From: Archegozetes longisetosus
Lineage: Eukaryota; Arthropoda; Arachnida; Sarcoptiformes; Trhypochthoniidae
NCBI GenBank assembly: GCA_018873245.2
Contig: JAEMBT020000001.1
Location: forward strand, 4,154,001 to 4,218,000
Direction of reading: 5' to 3'
DNA length: 64,000 nucleotides
A model generated the notes under the pieces. The model had not been told where the DNA came from. It worked only from the letters and a program-made list of their open reading frames with translations, and did not search any database. Shown piece by piece: positions 25,696 through 35,048 of the stretch. Positions within the stretch are counted from its first letter, which is position 1, and every line of letters starts with the position of its first letter. Both the position numbers and the translations under genes were made by a program.

Positions 25696-27144
25696 ATGAA
25701 GTCAAGATTGTGTAAACATTTTCAACCAGAAAAGCCGGAAATTATTGGAAACATAGAACCAATAAGTGGCTCACTTAACTTTTCAGCTGAGTTTTGGCAA
25801 CCATTCATTGATGTTAGATTGACCGATGGTGTGGCGACTATATGTGGACCATTGCTCGGCGTTGCGATCGAGATTGCTAAGACCTTAGAGTCAAGTATGA
25901 CATACGTGTCGGCTAAAGCCCAGGCTGATTATGATCAGTTCTTTGAAATGATGAATAACAAGTTGATAAGCATAATGTTAGTGCCATTTCCACCAATGAG
26001 TCTCTCTAATTCTTCACATCACATGGAAGTGTCTTCACCTATGGGCGATATCAGTACTATTAGTATATTGTCAGCTAAAGGAAATTTAAATAAATCGTTT
26101 TTCCATATGATAACTACGTTTCGAACTGAAGTTTGGGCTCTTATTGTTTTTTCGTATTTATTGACGTCAGGAATAAGTGCGCTTATCCTCAAAAATAAGA
26201 AGCCATTCATCAATTATTTGGCGATATTTTTTCGGCAACAATTATCTAAATTTGAAAGTAAGCAACCATTAGCAATGATAACCTTGATTTGGTTATGGGC
26301 TTCATCTATGATAACCTGGGCTTTAGGTAGTGCTCTTTTGATGTTTCTAGTGTTTAAAACTCCTTTTGACAAAATTGACTCACTTGAAGACTTAGCCCAA
26401 AAGAATATTCAGTTCACCTTGTTCAATGGTGAGAATGCCATGGAATTTATTACTGATTTCAAAGGGAGATACTATAGAATATTTGCCGATAAATATGTTA
26501 TCGAAGATCCAAATAATGAAAATAAGGAAATTTGGGAACAGACTATGTTTAAAAGAATATCTGAAGGAAATTATGCTCTTGTTGGTGACGAACCATTTCT
26601 CCAATACTATTTTGTAACTAAATTAATAAAATATCCAAATCTATATAAGTCTGCATCGAGTAGGCTAACTCTACCCTATTTTATGCCAATGGCCAAAAAT
26701 AATCCGAATTCTCTAAAACGTACGATCAATAAAATGTAGGTCAAACTTGATTCTTATGAGTGCAAAATATTCTAGACAAACTTAAATGAGAACTAAGTTT
26801 TTTTATATCCTTCTAGAATCGAGAGACTCTTCGAGAGTGGAATTTATGAATTTTGGTATTTTGAAACCTTAGAGATGAATAACGATGCCATTAGAGAAGG
26901 ACTAATAGATACGAACTTTAAGAAGTATGAATACTTGGAGCTAGTCTTGACTCATTTTTATGGTCTATTTTATATTCAAGTGGGAGGATATTTAGTGGCA
27001 TCAATTATATTGATCTTAGAACGTGCTTGGTTTCGATTGATAGAAAAAATTAATAAATATCTACTGAATAGAAAAATTTTGAGATATAGAAAAAAATGTA
27101 AATACGCGTTTGCTGGTTTGAAATTCAAAACAATTAAAACCTAG
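25696..27144 (+). CDS. divergent ionotropic receptor (IR) 1
   Basis: Exon 1 (25696-26735) and exon 2 (26817-27144) join across an 81-bp intron (GTAGGT to TTCTAG) to give 455 residues. Order: a short S1 lobe (residues 35-70 with CGPLLGVAIEIAKTL, the usual IR S1 start), TM1 at about 146-165, a pore-loop region, TM2 at about 195-220, an S2 lobe starting with the typical SLEDLAQKNIQF, then TM3 near residues 405-427. This is the iGluR-derived IR layout without an amino-terminal domain. The glutamate-binding Arg/Thr/Asp signature is not evident, as expected of tuning IRs. Such receptors act as ligand-gated cation channels in chemosensory neurons. It has far fewer introns than the two minus-strand IRs in this window. 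The N-terminus lacks a clear signal peptide, so an upstream exon may be missing. Confidence 0.85.
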
Positions 27145-27392
27145 AATGAGGTCCTTAAATAACTTTCTTTGAATTTCACAAGTTGTATTAGCAATAAAAC
27201 GAATAGATAAAAATGAGTGATAAAAGTGGGTAAATATGTCTTTCGAATCTAAAGTTTATTCTAAATACTTTCTGCTGTATTGGGTCTACGAACTTTTGGT
27301 TAATTTGAACATGTTCTGAATGTGATTCAAATCCAGACGATATAATTTGAATCACTTCCATCTCTTGAAATGACGATAAGTTGAAATAATTT

Positions 27393-27620
27393 TCACTTTT
27401 TTGAATTTTTATTTTCTCTACAAATATCTTCTAAGTCGTGTTTATTGTCTGACATTCCTTTGGTATCCATATTACAGATACAAATACTATCATTTCGATG
27501 GATATTACGATTACGATATGGATTTTTTGCTTCACAATATCTTACTGAATATATTTCAGTGAATAATAAACTTAAAATAAGAAACAAATACTTCAAACAT
27601 TCCGCTAGTGAATATGTTTA
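27393..27620 (-). CDS. possible small Cys-containing secreted peptide (incomplete)
   Basis: The minus-strand frame ending at 27393 reads as a hydrophobic leader (KYLFLILSLLFTEIYSVRYC) followed by about 45 polar residues with Cys spaced as C, CIC and C, ending in Lys/Asn. It looks like a signal peptide plus a short mature peptide. There is no in-frame ATG: the frame runs up to a TAA near 27620, with an AG dinucleotide in TCACTAG that could be a splice acceptor for a missing first exon. It may be a real exon, a pseudogene or chance. No family recognised. Confidence 0.28.
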
Positions 27621-27821
27621 CCTTCATTACTATCATATATGAATTTTAATCAATTCTTAAAAAGCTAGTTAAGAATTGAATTTAAATGTAAGTTTGAAGT
27701 AAGTGATTAGCTAATGATTATATATAAGCTCAACCTAATATATTTGGTTTTATAATGAGAACGCGTAACAACTATACAGTAATGATTTATCATTGATTAA
27801 TGAACTTACTTTCATTAAATA

Positions 27822-28321
27822 TAGGGTGACCACCTCTGGCTTGTCTCATGACGGAACAAAAATATCTAAGGGGGTACCCTTACATTTTTTTTGAAGAAAA
27901 ATGCCGCTTTTATTTGTCATTACAATTATTTAGGCGTCAAACAATGCATTCTAATATTGAAGCATCAAAAATTATTAGTCATGGTTGATTCCAAAAATAC
28001 ATTTTTGTTAGAAATGACATTTTTCAAAAGTTATTCAAAAGTAAAAATACTGGTTTATATCAGATATAAGTCAAGGCAGAAAAACTTAATTCAATAACCT
28101 TTGGTTTTAAACAACAGATGTCCAAAACATTAAACTGGGTTTCTTAATCCCTTATCATTTGTAAAGTAAATTCAATGTTCGAATTTCTAGGAAATTTTTT
28201 CTAAACACATTTTCAAAACGAAATTTGAAAAACGGGACAACCAATTGTCCCGTCGAGAGTTTTTGGTCTGACTTGATTTCTGTCTTTTATCTTTAAAAAG
28301 ACGGGACGGGTGGTCACTCTA
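27822..28321. mobile_element. hAT-type MITE (TAGGGTGACCA ends), copy 1
   Basis: 500 bp beginning TAGGGTGACCACC and ending GGTGGTCACTCTA, flanked by 8-bp near-identical sequences (ATTAAATA / ATTATATA, 7 of 8). The right subterminal part has the GGGACAA...CCCGTC motif often seen next to such hAT ends. No coding sequence of useful length inside, so non-autonomous. Confidence 0.78.
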
Positions 28322-28329
28322 ATTATATA

Positions 28330-28751
28330 ACATGAAATGAAAGTATGTGATAACATATTTGTTTTAATTCTTTTCCAATGGAACTCCAATTGCTTTTCTA
28401 TGAGATTTCGCAATCTTTTGTTTGAATTTCATTGAATCGATTGATGGCAAGCGAGTTGTCAATGTTGTCGCTATCGTTCTAGTTCTCATCTTAATAGTCA
28501 ATGGATTTGGGAATACATCAGTTTTCAATGATATTTAATAAGTTAGTGCGTGTGATGTTATCCTTTTGTAGAGCTGAGCTGATTTCAAATTATGTTTTAA
28601 TTGGATTACATTTACATAAACAAATATTTTATTTGAGATCCTAGCTGATATCTAATCTTTTTTTGCTTTAAAAATAGCACATTTTTATTCATATGTTGGG
28701 CATTATAGTAAATGTATTTTCAAATTCTATATTAGGCCTTTGCATTGTACT
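28330..28751. other. spacer between transposons
   Basis: AT-rich, nothing recognised. Confidence 0.45.
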
Positions 28752-28761
28752 GCACACTCAC

Positions 28762-29736
28762 GGTTCTATATCAAAACAACTAAAGTAAAAATAGCTAACG
28801 CAAAAACAGCTAATACAAAACAGCTAAACCTATTAAGCTAACAAAAACAGCTAAAATAAAACAGCTAATCAAAATCAGCTAACTTAAAAAAATTATGATA
28901 AACGATTTCAATTGAGTTTTATTGTAATAATACTTCGATAATCAAATATATCAAATTAAACATTCAAATTAATATTATGAGATAAAGTATTGAGGCATTC
29001 GAGTATATTACTATTGTCATATTGATTAACACACGATTGAACACGTTGTGCACAAGCTCTATATATTTTACTTTGTGATGGTTGTGGTAGTCCTGCTTCA
29101 TACTGGTTGAGTTTAAACCTAACGAGAGATTCTTCCTTTTTCAATGCATCAATAAGTTTCCAAATAGTGGGATGTGACGCACCAATAAGTGAACTCAGTC
29201 GACGGTGCCATCCTTCGATGTTATTGTTTATCTTTGGTATACCACCAATCACAGCATCATAGCAATTCCATAGATGGATTGCATATCTTGGAGCACGTCT
29301 TCTATGTCCTAATAAATATCCGGTGTAATTGTTTTCAAAGTAATCAATTAGATCTTCTGATAATTGTTCATTATCAGTGAAGAAAGCAGTGTCAGTCGTT
29401 CAAAAGCTGTTTCGATGTCATTGACGAATTGGGTGATTCCCCTATTTGCTAACATAGTGGCCAACTATGTACAGCAATATTATATACTCACTATTCATTT
29501 ATAACAGTTATAAAAGTGCTTTATTTATTTTGTACAGTTTGTATTAGCTGTTTTGGTTTAGCTGTTTTTATGATTAGCTGTAACTTTTTTAGTTCCTTTG
29601 GGTTAGCTGTTTTAGTCTAGCTATTTTGTTTTAGCTAATTTTACTTAGCTTTTTAAGCTTAGCGGTTTTTGTTTAGCTAATTTTGTTTAGCTGTTTTTGT
29701 TTTAGCTGTTATGTTTTAGCTGTTTTGACTCCATAC
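28762..29736 (-). mobile_element. MULE-type element with AACAGCTAA-array ends
   Basis: 975 bp bounded by a perfect 10-bp target duplication GCACACTCAC (28752-28761 and 29737-29746). Each end is an array of short units of the form AAAACAGCTAA (left, 28775-28885) or its complement TTAGCTGTTTT (right, 29545-29725), together acting as long inverted repeats. On the minus strand, 29252-28956 encodes the piece GWHRRLSSLIGASHPTIWKL, typical of the C-terminal part of arthropod MULE transposases. The remaining coding region is lost, so the copy is defective. The 10-bp duplication fits Mutator-like elements (8-11 bp). Confidence 0.85.
28956..29252 (-). pseudogene. MULE transposase C-terminal fragment
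   Basis: About 98 residues in an open frame, including NNIEGWHRRLSSLIGASHPT and FKLNQYEAG, followed by a Cys/His-poor end. Its position inside the 28762-29736 element and the match to the known pattern of MULE C-termini (family knowledge) support the call. The catalytic DDE core is absent. Confidence 0.7.
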
Positions 29737-29746
29737 GCACACTCAC

Positions 29747-30268
29747 CAATAAAAGTGCATGCGATTCAACTTAACAAGACTTAATTTGATAAGACTTATA
29801 ATCTTTTTAATCACTTTATATCACTTTTAGGATCTCTAAAAAATTGGTTACAAACTTATAGTCAAATTCAAATTATATATAAGGCAGTCATTCTTTTATT
29901 TTATGTGAGCATATTTTTATTTTATATTCAAATGAATGTTCAAATAATGAAATAACCAATTTATTTACATCGAGTTTATCTCGTCTAATATAAAGGTTAT
30001 TTGAAGCTTAAATTATTAAATTATTTGAACAATTTATTTGGGTATAAAAATGTGTGTTCTTCAAATAAAAGAATGACTTCATTATACTTACTATTACATC
30101 CAAAAGTAAAGTAAATTTTTACTTAAAATACATACTTCATATCATTTATTTGGTCGATTGTCATTAAATCACGAACAAAAGTTCATTACCGTTAAAATCA
30201 GTTTAAAAACTTTATGGATCATGTTATAATATTGATGAATATAGCTTTTTAAAAAAATCTTTACTATA
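29747..30268. other. spacer between two MULE-type elements
   Basis: AT-rich, nothing recognised. Confidence 0.45.
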
Positions 30269-30277
30269 CATCAAAGT

Positions 30278-30953
30278 GGTAACACGATATAATATCGCCG
30301 ACAAAATATCGCTTCTCAAAATATTGTCCGACATAATATCGCGCGATAAAAACTCGAGCGACAAAATATCGAATTAGTGTTTTTGAATAGATTGTAATAT
30401 CACTTGTAATGTAATGTACTATAACATACTATAATCTTCTATCTGGTGATGCGCCTCGCCCTTCAAGGAAGAAATACCTCGATTCCGCACAATGCATTGA
30501 AAATATGGTTAATGATTTTGGAAACAGAACCGTCAATGAATATTTGCTTGGAATTGCTAATAACATTACGTTTTAAAATTTTAATCAGTTAGTTTTTATT
30601 TTGTACGTTTTATAGTTTTTATTACGTTTAAATCATTCATTTTCAACATGTATTTTATAACATGTAATTATCTATTTTCCATATAATTGTCTGTTCTTAT
30701 CGATTATCTATCGTTTGTGATTATTTTTTATTAAAGAAATTCCTTTTTTATCAGAACATCCGTTTTAAATGCCTCTGATGCCAATTGTGCACAACTATAG
30801 CATAATTCATATTTTTACAGAAGTTCATACTTTTAATTTTTAATTTTTTACGATTTAAAGGTATTTTGTCTGACGATATTTTTTATACGCGATATTATGT
30901 CGAGCGATATTATGTCGCGCGATATTATTGCGGCGATATTATATCGTGCAATC
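30278..30953 (+). mobile_element. MULE-type element with CGATATTATGTCG-array ends
   Basis: 676 bp flanked by a 9-bp duplication CATCAAAGT (30269-30277 and 30954-30962). Both ends carry tandem units around ATAATATCGCGCGACA in opposite orientation (30283-30380 and about 30860-30948), starting with inverted copies of CACGATATAATATCGCCG. Inside, 30447-30576 encodes a short plus-strand fragment (RPSRKKYLDSAQCIE ... NEYLLGIANNITF) that resembles the extreme C-terminus of MULE transposases (EYL.xIAxN). It is a deletion derivative of a second MULE family, distinct in sequence from the one at 28762 but built the same way. Confidence 0.8.
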
Positions 30954-30962
30954 CATCAAAGT

Positions 30963-31553
30963 ATATAATTTGAATATGACTTATTAGCATGCAATCAATT
31001 TATTTTGGAGACTCAAAAAGGTGATAAGAAAATTTGTATCTTATCTAACTTACTATAAGTTCAATTGCAGCACTCTTGTTAGTGAATTTCCAGCACAATA
31101 GATCTAAGAATCTTCATCTTTGAATTTATCTAAAATTTCAATAAACAGAACTTTACACGAAGTTATTGGGTTGTTGTAAAGTTATTAATTGATTTCTTAT
31201 TGATAATAACAATTATATTCCTCAAGCACTCAATTTTATTTTGTTTCTAAGCTACTTATACTTTTAGCACATATTTTTTATTCAAATTTACATCAAATTA
31301 TCTATCGAATGTGTCTACTTGTTTCTGCATTTGTATTTCATATACCTGGTGGTTTTTTACGCGAAATGCTTTCGATTCAAGTTGAGTCTTCAAATTATTT
31401 TCAATTTCATCAATAATTAAGTTACAAACAAATTTTTATTCAAACTCGTTTCTATTTTATTGAAATTCCTTGTTATTGACGCATTTGATTGATAAACTTG
31501 TTCTCCAATAAAAAAGTATTATGCTAAACAAAAATTCAAAGCATACTCTGAGA
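30963..31553. other. spacer
   Basis: About 590 bp, AT-rich, 3' to the minus-strand four-helix gene. Nothing recognised. Confidence 0.45.
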
Positions 31554-32042
31554 TTATTTTCTCATCAAATATATAATTTCGTAAAGTGGTATCAAAACAA
31601 TTAAACCTAGAAAAGTGAGAAATAAGTAGGAGATAGTGATGCTCTCAGAGAAGATGGCTTCGAAAAAAATCCAGGATTCGATGTATTGAACGGTTATTAT
31701 GATTGTGAATATACGAACAGTTACATAGCTCTCCACAATTATGCCAAAGAGACCAACCACCATAATAGTTGTTTCCATCATTAGCTGTCCAATTAAATAC
31801 TTGATTTCAAACCATAACTGACTTTTTGTTGTATTTTGTGTTAAATCGATTTTAGCAAAATCAAAAATAGCAACGATTTCATCTTCCTCTGCTGTCGTGT
31901 TATGATTGCCCTCACTCGAGTCATGGCTCAAAGCTTTTCTTTCATCAAAAATAGTTGATAGGATATTCAGTATAATATAAATAATGATGAATATTACTAA
32001 ATAATATTTTAATAGACGAAATGTAAAGCTTTTAGAAGACAT
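31554..32042 (-). CDS. small four-helix membrane protein, orphan family member 3 (divergent)
   Basis: 162 residues from ATG 32042, single exon. A hydrophobic helix at about residues 11-32 is followed by a long polar, acidic loop with potential N-glycosylation sites (NTT, NTT) at about 33-75. Three more hydrophobic helices lie at about 85-105, 109-130 and 138-159. The layout (short basic N-terminus, helix 1, acid-rich loop, three packed helices) is that of the genes at 14162 and 17961, but sequence identity is low, so membership is inferred from architecture and location. Its loop is longer. Function unknown. Confidence 0.65.
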   Translation of the reverse strand: MSSKSFTFRLLKYYLVIFIIIYIILNILSTIFDERKALSHDSSEGNHNTTAEEDEIVAIFDFAKIDLTQNTTKSQLWFEIKYLIGQLMMETTIMVVGLFGIIVESYVTVRIFTIIITVQYIESWIFFEAIFSESITISYLFLTFLGLIVLIPLYEIIYLMRK

Positions 32043-32370
32043 TAAGCTATAACTTTAGGTCCTAATAATGAATATTGAGAAGCAATTGATTTTAGCATTT
32101 ATTCTGCATTAGAAATAGCATGAATTGCTTTGAATTTAAATTGGTTTACACATTAAATACAACTTATTTAAGCAACTGAATAAACAGAACGATTGTTAAT
32201 GTTGTTAAGTTCAACAATTTTTTCGATCTTTGTTTGGATATAGCTTTAACTTATTGTTCAGTGATTATGTGTATACTAGTAGTTATAAAAATTTTCCATT
32301 GCAGAGTATACTACTACTTCAAGCGGATATTTAAATTTGAAAAATAGTTTGAAACTCATATCAAGGAATA
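32043..32370. other. spacer
   Basis: AT-rich upstream region of the four-helix gene 3; nothing recognised. Confidence 0.4.
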
Positions 32371-32372
32371 TA

Positions 32373-33308
32373 AAGGGTGTCCGGAAAGTAATTGGACTGA
32401 GTTTGATGCGCTCGCGCGCTGTAACCATTTGCTTGTCATTGTTGAGAATACCTTCATTTTGAAGACAAGACATTCTTTTATGATATTCTAAACATAGATT
32501 ATCTAAAAATTATCTCTGAAAACAATGAATAGGCCAGAAACAGAAGTATTCCCTAAAATAGTTGTGCACTTTTACTAAATTTTATATCAAATTTAGTTAT
32601 AAACGTTACTATTTAGCACTCTCTGAGTAGAACATCGAAGAATAAGACTATATGCGGCTATCAAAGATAAGGTAATTCAATTAGTACCTGATTTAGGGCC
32701 GAAAAGTGTTTTCCGGAAAATTATCTTATCATACAGGCCATCGAAGAATGTGGTCAAGTTTTAGAGCAATTTATTTAAAGCGGTTCAATGAATCCCGAAG
32801 AATATAAAACTGTATGCGTAGGGAAAAATCTCAAACAATTGATCGATAAATATCACAAACAGGAAAATATCTTATTTTGATTGGATTTTGATACTATTCA
32901 CTATGAAAAAGATGGCCAACAATGAATGCGTAATAAAAATTGAGATTTATTGCTAGTCTCGATAACGCTTCCAATTGTTTCCCAGCCCCGAACTTATGAA
33001 AATTCTGATCAAATATAGATCTGAATATGGAATATGATCCAAACCACCGGAAAATCCCCATGAATTCAAATTTTTAAGGCAGAAAATATCTTAAAAGATT
33101 GCAAAAATCAGTGCAAAAGTTCTTATGTGTGACCTTTAAAAGAAACTCATACGGATTGGGGATAAATTAGCTTTAGAACCACTTTAAGAGCACAAATAGA
33201 TAAAAAATGAATATATTTTAATTCTCTAAACATTTTATTAAAATATCTTTAGCAGTTTCAAAGTTATTGATCTTTCAAAACCAGTCCAATTACTTTCCGG
33301 ACACCCTT
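32373..33308 (+). mobile_element. Tc1/mariner-type element, degenerate
   Basis: 936 bp with terminal inverted repeats AAGGGTGTCCGGAAAGTAAT and the complement (CCAATTACTTTCCGGACACC) ending at 33308, flanked by TA on both sides (32371-32372 and 33309-33310), as in Tc1/mariner. A start-like segment MNRPE occurs at 32525, the same start as in the smaller element at 58780, whose ends also contain TGTCCGGA. The interior is riddled with stops, so only traces of a transposase remain. Confidence 0.82.
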
Positions 33309-33427
33309 TATGTTTTGAACATTCAGTAATATTTTTTAAATTCTACTTAAATCAACGAATATTCAAACTTATTTGAAATGACTATAAACATAGCTCTCAT
33401 TGTCAAGACTGGTAAAATAGTTGATAT

Positions 33428-33596
33428 TAGACCTTTTTAAGTTAACTATAAAATTTGAGTTAACTTGAATCTCTTTTTAGTTAAAGTTAAAGTTAACTAT
33501 AACTTTAACTAAAATTAAAGAATTTAATGAGCTGAAAAAACTTTAACTTTAACTAAAACTAAAATTAATTCAAAAATTTAGAACTAAAAAGGTCTA
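33428..33596. repeat. 169-bp palindromic MITE with perfect 8-bp duplication
   Basis: Ends TAGACCTTTTTA and TAAAAAGGTCTA, interior dominated by AGTTAAAGTTAAAG-like units and their complements, so the whole can fold back. Flanked by the exact 8-bp duplication GTTGATAT (33420-33427 and 33597-33604), which suggests mobilisation by an hAT-type transposase. Confidence 0.85.
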
Positions 33597-33604
33597 GTTG
33601 ATAT

Positions 33605-35048
33605 AGACAACAAATAATGTTGAAAATAGAGATCCCATTAAACTGATTTAATTTTTTACTGAAGGATGGAGTGCTTAATTGGTTTTAGAAACTTTGCCAA
33701 GAAAATAGTTTAATTTAGCTTTGCGATTGAAATTTAGAAACGAACAAATTATAATACATTATGAAACTCAAATCAGGATGTAATTCAATCCAATTTTTAA
33801 CTAATAGCATCTTGCTTCAAATAAGTATCGCAAACAAATAGTTAATAAATTGATAGATATTTATCATGAATCGGAATATTTCGCTAAACAATTACTTTAA
33901 CAATGATTCTTAGGAGATAAAGACATGTGAATAATTTAGAAAAAGTAAGCTACTTATGTTAAAAATCATTCTCCCCAATCCTCCATAACTGATTTTGGTG
34001 GGTTTAATTTTATGAACTGAATTTTTCACATAGTAAAAGTAGTGCTTAATTAGTTAAAGAGAGTTAAACTAGTTGATTGAGATCTTTAGTCGTAAACTAG
34101 AAATAATCGACTTTACTAATACTAAAAGGTTTTGCAATCAGTAAATTAAAAATCCAGGATAGCGACGAGAGGTGACACTTGCCATAGGAAGGTTCGCACT
34201 TCACATAATATATCAGATATGAGGAAACTTACATCAAATTCGTTATAGTAATTAAAAATCAAATTTGGTAACAAATTAATATACAGCCTTTATTTTGATG
34301 CTATCGCGGACTTTTAATTTATTGAGTGTACTTAGTTTTTTAATTTTCGTTTTATCATTAAGCTTTTTCATTTGAACCAAATAATATGTTAAATTTTTAG
34401 AATTAAGTAATCTTCTACTATACGATAGTTAGAAATTAAATCAACAACTATTTTTGCAAATATTTTCCAGTCTTTTATGATTTCGATCCTTTTGAACTGT
34501 TTATGACTAGAGCACTGAACGATATGCATTTATTCATAAACTATGTGTGAAATGCTTTAAATTACTTTCCCTCTAAATTTGTTCTTTATATCAATCCCAT
34601 TAAAGCCTATTAAGACTTTAACAGATGATTAACCAATGATTGGCGTAATTTGTGTGGACCATTCCATGAATTATGTTTTTGTTTACTATATTTTATTACT
34701 ATGGCATGTGAAAAAGGGAACGTAATGGTAAGAAGTCTCACAAGTAATTTATGAATAAATGCATGTCCTTCAATGTTCTATTTATGACATTTACGAGAGC
34801 ACTAATTTTCCTTTCTACTATTCACCATTGTTTGAGCCACGGTGCAAATAATTAGTTTTGCGGAAAATATCTTCAAAGTACAGTGATCTCGAAACTAATT
34901 GATTTCCTAACTCATTATTTATGAAATTTTTCTCGAAAGAACATCGAAACCTAGTCTTATACCTCGGTTTGAATCTAAAAAATGATCTGAAGTAATCCTT
35001 AAAATGATTTCTAATAAAATTTATTTCCTTATACTAAGTAAATTTATT
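33605..35048. other. spacer 3' of IR gene 2
   Basis: 1.4 kb, AT-rich, no exon or repeat recognised. Confidence 0.45.

Noticed and set aside
26019-26617. Extra frames overlapping IR 1
   Set aside because: Shadows of the IR coding exon; no independent support.
28213-28413. Minus-strand 66-codon frame
   Set aside because: Spans the right end of a non-coding hAT MITE and flanking DNA.
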